Shown here piece after piece: positions 1 through 7,788 of a stretch of 20,420 bases of DNA. The translations under genes were made by a program, and so were the position numbers. How positions within the stretch are numbered: the stretch's first letter is position 1; every line of letters begins with the position of its first letter. Below the pieces are notes generated by a model. That model worked only from the letters and a program-made list of their open reading frames with translations, was not told where the DNA came from and ran no database searches. The stretch lies in the IMG/VR virus record IMGVR_UViG_3300009008_000302, positions 1 through 20,420 of that record, one strand, 5' to 3'. The stretch is from a virus.

Positions 1-361
1 TATCCCCAACTTGAGGAACTAAATTAGCCCCAAAATAATCTCCTTGGTCAAAGTTTTTATTAAAATCTTCTTCACTCATTAATAAATCATCCCTTAAGAA
101 TTTAAAATCAATTGTTTGGTTAAATTGTACCCCAAATTCATCATCAGGATATTCTTGAGGTGATCTTTGTACTAAGCAAGTTAATATAACTCCATCATAG
201 TAATACTTAGCTCCCGCTGATTCACCATAAAGGTTTACTTTGGTTTCTGCTAGTTTTAATTTGTAATAAACACATTCTTGGGAAACAATATCCCCCATCA
301 ACTCTCGGTTGATGTGTCTAAATAAACTTATATCTCTTTGGCCTCCGTATAAAGCGCACAT
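1..361 (-). CDS. Probable neck protein (gp14-like), N-terminal part
   Basis: The gene starts with ATG at 361-359 and runs off the left edge, leaving about 120 residues. The start overlaps the upstream stop by one base (TAATG), a translational-coupling arrangement. The protein begins MCALYGGQRDISLF and continues with a segment rich in Tyr and Lys (YYKLKLAETKVNLYGE), then reaches FKFLRDDLL and NLVPQVGD. From memory of T4-like marine phages, this pattern (a start with 'RDISLFRHIN', a middle 'TKVNLYGE', then 'VPQVGD') belongs to a neck/head-completion family placed next to gp13. Assignment to gp14 rests on that recollection and on position, not on a catalytic motif. It would help seal the filled head and join it to the tail. 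Confidence 0.5.
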   Translation of the reverse strand, partial: MCALYGGQRDISLFRHINRELMGDIVSQECVYYKLKLAETKVNLYGESAGAKYYYDGVILTCLVQRSPQEYPDDEFGVQFNQTIDFKFLRDDLLMSEEDFNKNFDQGDYFGANLVPQVGD

Positions 362-1506
362 TATCCTATGTAAATTGTGTATGGAACTTTGTTTAATTCT
401 TTTTGTAAAAAGTCGTTTTCATTTGCTTTTCTTTCTAATAAACTGCTTCTTGAGGTTTCATCAAAATACGCTCTTAATCTTTCTATTAAAGCTTCTCTAT
501 CAGCTGTTGCCGATGATAATAAATCGGATTGATTTAATGTTACATCAGCATCTGGGATTGGTATTGTTGAATATTTACCTCTAATATACCCTAACATTTC
601 TTTTGCTATTGCTAATGTCATTTCAAATATCCATTGTCTTCCTATTGAATTTATAATATTATAATTGGGGTTATCAAAAGGCACTTCTGCTACATTTGTT
701 ATTAAATCAGAACCATTAGAATAAGGATTATTCCTTTCTGATTTTTTGATGTATTCAAAATGTAAGTTTCCTGTAGAATTAGGTATTGGGAATATTTTTA
801 AATTGTTATTTACTAATTCAAATGAATAATTTGACCTTCTAATTTGGTCATTAAATTCAATAGCTTGCATTACTTGAAGATCATAATTTATAGGCATCAT
901 TAAGAAATTGATTGCAGGTGAATAAGAACCCCAACCAAACGAATCCATTAAATCTATCATTCCTGTTCCTGTTCCTGCATAAGGATCAAAATATCTTGTG
1001 ATTGCAGGGGGTGCTTCATAAAAGATTCTTTTAACTTCTATTGAATCATTAGCTGCTAAATTAGCATTAGCATCAGCCCAAGCATTCATATTATAAGTTT
1101 GTTGGCCTGCTGTTAAAGCTAATGAACCTGAATACCAAGTTACATTACCACCTACTCCTGCTTCTACTCCATATTGTTCTGAGATTCTTACTATTGAAGC
1201 AAGATTTGGAGTTATTAATTGATTATTTGCTGAGGTGTTACTTGATGCTCCTTCTAAGGATAAATAATTTTCTCTTATTTTATAAGCATATAATTCATTC
1301 CCATATATAGTAATTGCTTCTTCAAAAGCAGTATAAAATGAACCAGATTGTAATTCTACATCTGCCAAAGGATATCCTAATCTTCGAGCACAAAAATCAG
1401 CTACTTTATCAGCATCAGTTTGAAAATCTAAATCATTATCATAAAAGCCAAATGGGGTTTGACCCACGGCAAAGGTTGATGTTCCTGTCCAAATAGGTAT
1501 ATTCAT
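361..1506 (-). CDS. Probable head-tail connector / neck protein (gp13-like)
   Basis: A 381-residue protein starting MNIPIWTGTSTF with ATG at 1506. Residues about 25-80 (FYDNDLDFQTDADKVADFC followed by ARRLGYPLADVEL and then FEEAITIYGNEL) form a helix-rich block like the connector domains of phage adaptor proteins. This block is a recurrent structural-protein signature in marine T4-like phages. The middle is beta-rich with Gly, Asn and Tyr, and the C-terminal 60 residues are charged helix. It lies 10 bases downstream of the 141-residue gene and overlaps the next gene by one base. The likely role is a ring below the portal. The gp13 label is inferred from family resemblance and the apparent gp14-like neighbour; a general virion structural protein is the alternative. 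Confidence 0.5.
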   Translation of the reverse strand: MNIPIWTGTSTFAVGQTPFGFYDNDLDFQTDADKVADFCARRLGYPLADVELQSGSFYTAFEEAITIYGNELYAYKIRENYLSLEGASSNTSANNQLITPNLASIVRISEQYGVEAGVGGNVTWYSGSLALTAGQQTYNMNAWADANANLAANDSIEVKRIFYEAPPAITRYFDPYAGTGTGMIDLMDSFGWGSYSPAINFLMMPINYDLQVMQAIEFNDQIRRSNYSFELVNNNLKIFPIPNSTGNLHFEYIKKSERNNPYSNGSDLITNVAEVPFDNPNYNIINSIGRQWIFEMTLAIAKEMLGYIRGKYSTIPIPDADVTLNQSDLLSSATADREALIERLRAYFDETSRSSLLERKANENDFLQKELNKVPYTIYIG

Positions 1507-1516
1507 AATATATTAA

Positions 1517-1942
1517 TTAAGTTGTTGCTATAAAATATTCTACTTTAGCACTACTGCCTGAGGGTTCCACTGAAACTGAAGCTATTTCATCATAAGTAAA
1601 AGTATTTGTTAAACTGCCTGTTATTTCACTTGTTGAAAGCATAAATGTCCCTCCTGCAGCTATTGAAAAATTTAATAATTCAGAAGAAGATGATACTTTT
1701 AAATTTAAAGGTACTGTGGCTGAATAATTAGATATTCTTCCATATTTAAAACTTCCTGAAGAGAAAGTACCTGCTCCTGGGTTATTACTATATTTAAAAA
1801 TAGTAGTTTCACTGCCTGAAGGTACAGTAACAATTCTATTATCAATGTTTTCAATGTTTTTAATTGTTAGATTATAATCTGTTCCTCTTTCGGTGCCTTC
1901 CAGCATTACTCGTTCTTTTAATAAAAGGGTGAAATCAGCCAT
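1517..1942 (-). CDS. Small beta-rich probable virion protein, unknown function
   Basis: A 141-residue protein (MADFTLLLKERVMLEG...) rich in Ser, Thr, Gly and Val and apparently all-beta, with no signal peptide or membrane segment. It sits directly after the capsid gene's terminator and has its own promoter-like motif 8 bases before the ATG, so it may be transcribed separately from the capsid gene. In related phages the place just after the major capsid gene can hold vertex, decoration or head-fibre proteins. A capsid-surface or head-tail junction role is a guess from composition and position; I do not recognise the family. Confidence 0.6.
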   Translation of the reverse strand: MADFTLLLKERVMLEGTERGTDYNLTIKNIENIDNRIVTVPSGSETTIFKYSNNPGAGTFSSGSFKYGRISNYSATVPLNLKVSSSSELLNFSIAAGGTFMLSTSEITGSLTNTFTYDEIASVSVEPSGSSAKVEYFIATT

Positions 1943-1950
1943 AGTTTTTA

Positions 1951-1959
1951 TTATAAATA
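1951..1959 (-). promoter_or_regulatory. Late-promoter-like motif TATTTATAA before the 141-residue gene
   Basis: The sense-strand sequence TATTTATAATAAAAACT runs straight into the ATG at 1942, with 8 bases between the 9-mer and the start codon. The TATAATAA core resembles the T4 late promoter (TATAAATA). The same 9-mer precedes five other start codons in the window. It lies just downstream of the capsid terminator, where a new transcript would be expected to begin. Confidence 0.5.
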
Positions 1960-1977
1960 CTAAAAAACTAAATTAAA

Positions 1978-2013
1978 ATAAAAAAAAGACCTGACTAAAA
2001 AGCCAGGTCTTAA
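1978..2013 (-). terminator. Intrinsic terminator after the major capsid gene
   Basis: Read on the minus strand, AAGACCTG (2011-2004) and CAGGTCTT (1993-1986) form an 8-bp stem around a T-rich loop, followed at once by a run of Ts. This is a classical rho-independent terminator. It starts 25 bases after the capsid stop codon at 2038 and insulates the very highly expressed capsid gene from downstream genes. Confidence 0.85.
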
Positions 2014-2037
2014 TTTTAATTATACTAAAAGTGTATC

Positions 2038-3717
2038 TTATACTGTAGCTAAGTTGCTAACAAATACTCTTCCGTAGAATTCAGGTCTGATCATCTTCTT
2101 AGCATAACGAGTTAATAGACCTTTTCTTGGTGTGAAAGTGTCTGGATCGTATACTAGAGGAGTCATTATAAGTGGAATGTATGGAGCAAATACAGCACCT
2201 GTTTCTAGGAACTGGTTTCCTCTGTAACCCATTAATATAACGTTTTCAGTCATATAAGGGTTTTTATATACATCATATCTACTATTCATTTGTCCCATTT
2301 TCTGGATACCAAATGCAAATTTATTCTTAGATGCATCACCATCAGCATTAGAAGCAAATCCTGGTATTGATTCTATGATAGTAGCAACTGAAGGAGAAAT
2401 CATAGCAAAATTAGCACCACCTCTAAGGGTCTTTTGGTGAATTTTGTTAGATACCTTTTGCATTTTAGTTCCTAAAGTTTGGAACCATTGGCCTTGAGTA
2501 TTGTAGAAACCTAAATCATCGTATCCTGTTTGTCCAGAGTTTAATGATTGGTTGTTTTGTGCATTCCAGTATTCATCAGCAGCTGATGCATCTTGGATAA
2601 GCATATCTATAATTTCAAGATCAATCTCTAATGAAATATATTCACTCATGATTGAAGTTAACTCTGCCTCAGCATCTAAGCTTTGGTAAGCATTCAAATC
2701 TTGAGCAAATTCAGGAGTCCATTGTGCTTTTAACTTTCTAGTTTTAGCAACAATTGCTTCTGATTTCATTTTCACATCAATTTGTGGAATTGATAGTGTT
2801 GTATTACTTGCAGCATTTGGATAACCCGCGCCTGAAGCATCTTCAAAGTCACCTCTGTAGTTATCTTCTGGTTGAAGGTTGTATAATACTACCATATCAG
2901 GAGTTAAATCAGATAATGAAGCTGAGCTTACTTGGTGGATAAAAGTAACAGTAGCACCACTAACAGAAGTATATTCTGGTAATAATGTAGATGTAGTTAA
3001 AATAGTACCTGGAACTGATCCTGAAGTAGCAACAAAAGCTCTAGCGCCTTTGAAATCTGGATTAACACCACTACCTGTTACTGAACTCATATCAACATCT
3101 ACTGCAGTATATGTAACACCCGCAGCAATAGAAGCTGAAAGTTCAGCTTTATAATCTACTTGCGCCCAAGTAGCAGCAGCAGCTGTTTGGCCAGTAAATG
3201 AAGCTGAGAATTGATTGCTTGAGTAAGCAAATCTTCCAGCACCATATAAACCATCTGAAGGATCAACTCCTGCACCTGGATTAGTATTACCATACATTGA
3301 AGCAGGGCTTGAATAAACGTCTCCTGCAGGTCCTTGGTTAAGTTCTTTATCCGAACCATATTGGAAATCGAGGAAGAATACTAGACCAGAAGGTAAGTTC
3401 ATTGGTTGAACTGAAACAAATTCTTTAGAAGCAATTTGTCCAAATACTTTTCTTACCAATGGAAGAGCTACACCAGCCCACTGAGCACCTTGTCCTGCTG
3501 TAAACGTAGCACCACCTTGATTAGTGGCATTTGCTTCAACTACAAGTTGCTTAGCTTGGTTTTCAAGAATCATTGACATATTGTTCTTGTGAACTTCGCT
3601 ACCTAAACCTTCTAAAAGTCCTGTTCTCTCCCATTTTGACGCTAATCTAGCAGCGTCACTCTGAAGGTTTTTCCAACCTTTTGCAGAGCTTTCTAAAAGT
3701 GAATTTAATTGACTCAT
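2038..3717 (-). CDS. 23: Major capsid protein (T4 gp23-like)
   Basis: A 559-residue protein, near T4 gp23 in length (521). The N-terminal 61 residues form a helical delta-domain ending QLVVE followed by ANATN. This matches the T4 region where gp21 cuts after Glu65, so cleavage after Glu61 is predicted. It is followed by the conserved stretch VQPMNLPSG at 103-111 (T4: VQPMNSPTG) and the hydrophobic beta segment LVFFLDFQYG, then a long HK97-type fold. A family-typical ending (RKGLLTRYAKKMIRPEFYGR) lies near the C terminus. The gene follows the scaffold by 30 bases, has an A-rich leader (AAAAAAAATG) instead of a clear Shine-Dalgarno, and is followed by a strong terminator. It forms the head hexamers; no separate vertex protein (gp24) is seen. 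Confidence 0.93.
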   Translation of the reverse strand: MSQLNSLLESSAKGWKNLQSDAARLASKWERTGLLEGLGSEVHKNNMSMILENQAKQLVVEANATNQGGATFTAGQGAQWAGVALPLVRKVFGQIASKEFVSVQPMNLPSGLVFFLDFQYGSDKELNQGPAGDVYSSPASMYGNTNPGAGVDPSDGLYGAGRFAYSSNQFSASFTGQTAAAATWAQVDYKAELSASIAAGVTYTAVDVDMSSVTGSGVNPDFKGARAFVATSGSVPGTILTTSTLLPEYTSVSGATVTFIHQVSSASLSDLTPDMVVLYNLQPEDNYRGDFEDASGAGYPNAASNTTLSIPQIDVKMKSEAIVAKTRKLKAQWTPEFAQDLNAYQSLDAEAELTSIMSEYISLEIDLEIIDMLIQDASAADEYWNAQNNQSLNSGQTGYDDLGFYNTQGQWFQTLGTKMQKVSNKIHQKTLRGGANFAMISPSVATIIESIPGFASNADGDASKNKFAFGIQKMGQMNSRYDVYKNPYMTENVILMGYRGNQFLETGAVFAPYIPLIMTPLVYDPDTFTPRKGLLTRYAKKMIRPEFYGRVFVSNLATV

Positions 3718-3747
3718 TTTTTTTAATTTAAGTTTTTAATTATTAAT

Positions 3748-4797
3748 TTATTTTAAACCTGCCAATTTTTGAAACCTAGCCACCATGGGATCAGTTTTAA
3801 TAATTGGGTTTTTAGTTTTCTTAAAGTTTCCAGTTGCTTTGGAAGCACTACCTAAAGATTCTCTAATTGGTGTTCTTTTAGACTTAAGTCCCTCACTTAA
3901 TGTCTCGAAAATCAATTTTGATTCTTTAACAGTTGTTGCTTTATCAAATGAACTCAATACTTTAATTTTTTCATTTTCTGTTAAGCTTTTCGCTTTAAAG
4001 ATCTTATTTGTATAAAGTAACTTTGCATTTAACAATTTTACTTCACTTAAGGTAGATCCTTGGGTTTTAATAGTAGCATATGCTTCTTTTAACCCCCTCC
4101 TTAATCGTTTAACTTCAGCTATCGCTCTGGTTTTAGACCGTTTTTCGTTCTTAAGTTTTTCGTTTAATGATTTAAAATTATCATCTGTTTCAGCGATTTC
4201 AACTTCTTCAGTTTCATCATCTTCAATTTCAATATCTAATTCTTCATCATCTTCAACTTCAACTTCTTCACCTTCGGCTTCAAAGCCTTCTCCGGCTTCT
4301 AATTCACCTGCTGCAACCATATCTCCAATAACGTCTTCAATGAATATTTTTAAGTCTTCATCAGTCATATCTTCGATATCAACACTTTCTTCTTCTGTGT
4401 CCGTTTCTTCTTCAGTTTCAGTTTCGTCTTCGACTTCAACTTCTTCTTCAGCTTCTACTTCTTCTTCTTCGTTAAGTGTTTCTTTTTCTAGTTCTGCTAA
4501 GATTTCGTCTAAATTGATTTCTTCATCCATACCTCCTTCTTCTTCATCAAGATCTTTCTTTTTGTTGTATCTTGGTTCTGAATCTAAAGATTTTCTTTCA
4601 GCACCTCTGTCTGGACCTTTGTCATCTTTATGACGCATGTCTTCAACTTCATCCATTTCTTGAATCTTTGCAGCAAGCATAGATTTAAGTTTTGGAGTAA
4701 AAGCTTCTTCAAGTGCTGCCTTAGCGTTTGCAATTGCAACTTCTTTAACGGCTTTAGCATCAGCAATAGCCTCTTTGAGGATATCTCGTTTTGCCAT
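3748..4797 (-). CDS. 22: Prohead core scaffolding protein (T4 gp22-like)
   Basis: A 349-residue, highly charged protein between the prohead protease and the major capsid gene, the position of gene 22 in T4. The N-terminal 60 residues are Ala/Lys-rich helix. Residues about 85-205 are extremely acidic (long Glu/Asp runs), and the C-terminal third is basic coiled-coil helix ending MVARFQKLAGLK, a tail typical of gp22-like proteins in marine T4-like phages. The scaffold assembles the prohead core and is then degraded by the gp21 protease; several LxE/IxE sites lie in the acidic region. It is longer than T4 gp22 (269), mostly through the acidic stretch. The Ser-rich open frame on the opposite strand is only a shadow of that stretch. 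Confidence 0.85.
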   Translation of the reverse strand: MAKRDILKEAIADAKAVKEVAIANAKAALEEAFTPKLKSMLAAKIQEMDEVEDMRHKDDKGPDRGAERKSLDSEPRYNKKKDLDEEEGGMDEEINLDEILAELEKETLNEEEEVEAEEEVEVEDETETEEETDTEEESVDIEDMTDEDLKIFIEDVIGDMVAAGELEAGEGFEAEGEEVEVEDDEELDIEIEDDETEEVEIAETDDNFKSLNEKLKNEKRSKTRAIAEVKRLRRGLKEAYATIKTQGSTLSEVKLLNAKLLYTNKIFKAKSLTENEKIKVLSSFDKATTVKESKLIFETLSEGLKSKRTPIRESLGSASKATGNFKKTKNPIIKTDPMVARFQKLAGLK

Positions 4798-4950
4798 TTT
4801 TCCTAAATTTTAATTTGTTGGGAAAGTACGTTTATTATGAAACGTAATAGAATTTTATTATCTTCAATGCCATATAAATGAGGGTAATGGCATATTTACA
4901 GTTATACGTATATGGGGATTCTTAAAAGTCGCAGAAGGCTTATCTTCCTG
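4798..4950 (-). promoter_or_regulatory. Protease-scaffold intergenic region with inverted repeats
   Basis: The 153 bases between the protease stop and the scaffold start are the longest gap in an otherwise tightly packed head module. They hold TACGTTT/AAACGTA (4827-4833 and 4840-4846, 6-base loop), ATGCCAT/ATGGCAT (4867-4873 and 4887-4893, 13-base loop) and the palindrome TATACGTATA (4903-4912). None has a following T run, so they are not simple terminators. On the sense strand CATAATAA lies inside the first loop region and weakly resembles a late promoter. Separate control of the abundant scaffold and capsid proteins is plausible. No open reading frame or tRNA is visible. Confidence 0.4.
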
Positions 4951-5553
4951 TTAGAATATAGGACAGTTTCCATTAGCACATAATATTTCTGTTACTATAC
5001 TATTTGCTTTTGCATATGGATTTATAATTTGTTCTTTTCCTTCTTTAAGTGTTTTCATGTATGAGCCTGGATTGGAGGGGGTTGAAACAAAGTCCCAACA
5101 TAATAATTCAAAATCATCTTGAACTTCCATTAGTTCACCATTTTGTTCTAGTGAACCCATACCACGTGATGATACACCACAAGTAATTCCATTTTCAATT
5201 AATGCTTTTAATATATTTCCAGATGGGGTAGGTAATATTTCAATTTTACCCATTACATTATCTCCATCCCACCACATATCTTTTATATTGTGAGATACAT
5301 TTTTTAAATTAACTACGGATGATTCGGGGTGGTCTAATTCACCTACTGCTCTGTTGTCTTTAACTATTTCTTTGTACTTATCAATTTCTCGCTCCCAAAG
5401 ATCTTTTGAATAATATCTACCATTACCATTTTTTACTTCAGCTGTAGCTAAAATACCTTCAACTATAGGGTTACCTCTTTCAGATACTTTACCCTCAGTT
5501 AAACTAATTGGGGTTGGTTTAAATAATTGAGTTTCTATAAGTACTTGTTTCAT
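4951..5553 (-). CDS. 21: Prohead core protease (T4 gp21-like)
   Basis: A 200-residue protein, close to T4 gp21 (212). It has the features of the phage prohead protease family: a beta-rich N-terminal part with NGNGRYYSKDLWERE (42-56), the catalytic-His motif GELDHPES with His75, and the catalytic-Ser motif GVSSRG with Ser128/Ser129. DDFELLCWDFVSTPSNPG (146-163) follows, typical of the family. It cuts scaffold, capsid and internal proteins after (L/I)xE motifs during head maturation. The ATG at 5553 lies next to the preceding stop (5555), with GGAG about 10 bases upstream as a ribosome binding site. The short tail ANGNCPIF contains two nearby Cys residues (192, 197). The family call is firm; the third catalytic residue is not assigned. 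Confidence 0.9.
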   Translation of the reverse strand: MKQVLIETQLFKPTPISLTEGKVSERGNPIVEGILATAEVKNGNGRYYSKDLWEREIDKYKEIVKDNRAVGELDHPESSVVNLKNVSHNIKDMWWDGDNVMGKIEILPTPSGNILKALIENGITCGVSSRGMGSLEQNGELMEVQDDFELLCWDFVSTPSNPGSYMKTLKEGKEQIINPYAKANSIVTEILCANGNCPIF

Positions 5554-5554
5554 C

Positions 5555-6490
5555 TTAATAATCTCCGTATTTTAATCTTAAACTTTGTTCAGCACTTTCT
5601 AAAGCTTTTCTCATATGATCCATTACTTCATCAACATTACCTAAATCATCATATAATTCTTCAACTACATCGATTATAGCATCTTCTGTAGAATCTGCTA
5701 CTAATTCTTCATTAACACCATCTTCTTCAAACATTTCTATTGCTGCTATTTCTTCAGATGATTTTTTAATGTCTTCTAAATCGGTTTTAATTTTTTCAGT
5801 ATCCTCTTTATCGTCTTCTGCTTCATTTAACCCAAAATAATCCATATAATTAGTGCCTACAAACCCACCACCAGTTACAATACCACCTGCTATTGAAATT
5901 GAATGTTCTTTAAGTTTACCATAACCTGATGATTTATATTCACCTTTTGGTTCTACAGGTTCACCTAAACTAGGTGCTTCATCAGTATAACCTAAATCTT
6001 CTTCTCCAAATTGGCCGTTTGTAGTATAATAAATAGGATCTTTAGCTAAATTCTTGAATACAATGTCTTTAATTTCTTGTTCTGTTTTATCAGCGTTTTT
6101 AGGATTTTTTAATTCATTATAATAACCCATTTGAATTTGACCAAAGATCATATTGTTAGGATTCTTTTCATCCTTATTATCATATCCACGACTTTGGTCT
6201 TCTTCTACTTCTTTTGATACTTTTTTCTCTTCAGCTTTAGCTTCAGCTGCTTCTTTAATAAAGTTTTCAAAAGCAGTTTCGTATCCTTCTTTTTTCTTTT
6301 TACCAAAAGGATTATTAATTGGAGACATACCAACAAAATTTTCATTAATAATATTCTTCTGTTTAAGAATAGTTGATGCCTCATTAAAGGCAGCTCCCTG
6401 TCTAATTAAATTGGGGTATAATTTTTTAGCTTCTTTAAGGAAAACATCTTTATGACCTTTTCCTTTTTTAATTAATCCATATCGATCCGT
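5555..6490 (-). CDS. Conserved phage head-region protein with apparent ACG start
   Basis: The reading frame is open well upstream of the first in-frame ATG (6328). The extra 54 codons look genuinely coding (DRYGLIKKGKGHKDVFLKEA, then KKLYPNLIRQGAAF and ILKQKNIINENF), and I recall this kind of block at the start of related marine-phage proteins. The only sensible start is ACG at 6490-6488, which overlaps the previous stop as TAACG and has AAAGGA five bases upstream. This gives 311 residues. The rest is Lys/Glu-rich with a Gly-rich middle (SISIAGGIVTGGGFVGTNYM) and an acidic helical C-terminus. FLKE/A and NFIKE/A look like gp21 cleavage sites. Lying between portal and protease, it may be a core or internal head protein. 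If ACG is not used, translation would start at 6328 with 257 residues. Confidence 0.7.
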   Translation of the reverse strand, partial: TDRYGLIKKGKGHKDVFLKEAKKLYPNLIRQGAAFNEASTILKQKNIINENFVGMSPINNPFGKKKKEGYETAFENFIKEAAEAKAEEKKVSKEVEEDQSRGYDNKDEKNPNNMIFGQIQMGYYNELKNPKNADKTEQEIKDIVFKNLAKDPIYYTTNGQFGEEDLGYTDEAPSLGEPVEPKGEYKSSGYGKLKEHSISIAGGIVTGGGFVGTNYMDYFGLNEAEDDKEDTEKIKTDLEDIKKSSEEIAAIEMFEEDGVNEELVADSTEDAIIDVVEELYDDLGNVDEVMDHMRKALESAEQSLRLKYGDY

Positions 6491-7788
6491 TAATGTCCTT
6501 TACATTCTTCTTGTTTTAATAATTCTGTTATATCATCCAGTAATTCATTTACCATATCTGTTGAATAAACTATAGCATATGAACCAGGATTTTCATTGTA
6601 ATATTCAGCTGTATTACTTTTAGCATTTGATAAAAGTGGGGATAGGGTATTTATTTTCTCTTCTACTTCATCAAATACACTAATTCTTTTTTGTTGGAAA
6701 TCACTATATTCAGTTAATTCCTCTTTTTCAAATAATTGTTTTACTTCTAAACCTGATCCTTTAATTTTTTTAGGTACAGGTTTATATCCTAATTTATAGT
6801 AATAAATATTAGGAGCTCCTGTAGACTTTTTATTTTTATCAAAAGCTTTGGGTGTCATATATCCTATACCTTCTTCTTCATCTAAAGAATCTGGATTCTT
6901 ATGTAGTAGTGCAATCTCCTTTAATTTACTCCATAGAGAAGGATTGGTGCTTTCTCTCCAAACTTTATATTTGGTAGGCTCTTCATCTTCATCATCCCCA
7001 TCCCACTCTTCAGTTTCTTGATATATCGTTATCGCATTGTCGGATACAGAAAACTCAACACCACTTAAATCACCATCTTCCGCATACTTAATATATGTTT
7101 TAGCCATTTCATCACCTTCACCTTCATCAATTGATTCATCAATAGAACCTGCTACTAATCTATACCCCCATGAATTTAATTTATGTTTTAATTCTGCTTT
7201 GTCTTCAGCTTCAAAATCAAAACTATTATTATATCCATAATAACCAAGACCTCTTTTTTCAATATATGTTTCTCCATCTGGGCCATCATAAATTGCAATT
7301 TCTCTAGGACCATGGAATGTACCTTCATCAAGTGATTCTTCTAATGTATCTACATAGGGTTCTGATGTTCCATCTTCGTATTCAACTGTGTAATCTTCAG
7401 GATTATTACTATTGTTTTTATTAATTCTTTTTACCTTTTTACCTTTTATTGAAAGATCTTCTTTTACCATTAAAACTCTTTCATAAGCTTCAGGGTAATT
7501 TTTTCTAATATGAGTTCGGTATTTGTTAAATAGATTCTTTACTTGATCTGCAATGGAATCAATTGTTGGATCTGCTTCAGCTTCACCTTCACTTTCTAAT
7601 TTTTTTACTAATTGGTTTAGTTTATCAAAAGTTTTATAAACAGTATCAAATGCACCTACATCTTCTAAATCCCAAGTAACAGTACCTGTTACAGGATTAA
7701 TATCAGTTACTGTGGATTTTTTACCCCCTTTGATTTTTACATCACCAACTTTGAATTTGTTATTTTCTTTTAACTTAAATCTATACAT
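6490..7788 (-). CDS. Conserved phage head-region protein with multiple LxE cleavage motifs
   Basis: A 432-residue acidic protein starting MYRFKLKENNKF. Residues 11-45 (FKVGDVKIKGGKKSTVTDIN and following) resemble a small SH3/KOW-like barrel. Acidic linkers follow, with repeated predicted gp21 sites: LEE/S and LDE/G near 149-156, and IDE/S and IDE/G further on. A conserved block GIGYMTPKAFDKNKKSTGAP leads to YYKLGYKPVPKKIKGSGLEV, which I recall as typical of marine T4-like phages. The final 70 residues are helical. The start overlaps the upstream gene by 8 bases, and its stop overlaps the next start by one. In T4 this position holds small core proteins (gp67, gp68). A core or internal head role fits but is inferred. 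Confidence 0.7.
   Translation of the reverse strand: MYRFKLKENNKFKVGDVKIKGGKKSTVTDINPVTGTVTWDLEDVGAFDTVYKTFDKLNQLVKKLESEGEAEADPTIDSIADQVKNLFNKYRTHIRKNYPEAYERVLMVKEDLSIKGKKVKRINKNNSNNPEDYTVEYEDGTSEPYVDTLEESLDEGTFHGPREIAIYDGPDGETYIEKRGLGYYGYNNSFDFEAEDKAELKHKLNSWGYRLVAGSIDESIDEGEGDEMAKTYIKYAEDGDLSGVEFSVSDNAITIYQETEEWDGDDEDEEPTKYKVWRESTNPSLWSKLKEIALLHKNPDSLDEEEGIGYMTPKAFDKNKKSTGAPNIYYYKLGYKPVPKKIKGSGLEVKQLFEKEELTEYSDFQQKRISVFDEVEEKINTLSPLLSNAKSNTAEYYNENPGSYAIVYSTDMVNELLDDITELLKQEECKGH

Noticed and set aside
2754-3154. Plus-strand open frames within the capsid gene
   Set aside because: They are fully antisense to a confidently identified major capsid gene, with no start context.
4340-4633. Plus-strand open frame rich in serine
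   Set aside because: It is the antisense of the Glu/Asp-rich stretch of the scaffold gene; GAA/GAT codons read backwards give Ser and Phe. No independent signals support it.
4798-4950. tRNA gene in the protease-scaffold gap
   Set aside because: The inverted repeats do not form a cloverleaf, and no T-loop or acceptor stem was found.
6478-6500. Programmed -1 frameshift joining the 432-residue gene to the next frame
   Set aside because: The shift would have to occur within TGTAAAGGACATTAAC, which has no X-XXY-YYZ slippery site, whereas a coupled start at ACG with AAAGGA upstream explains the frame simply.
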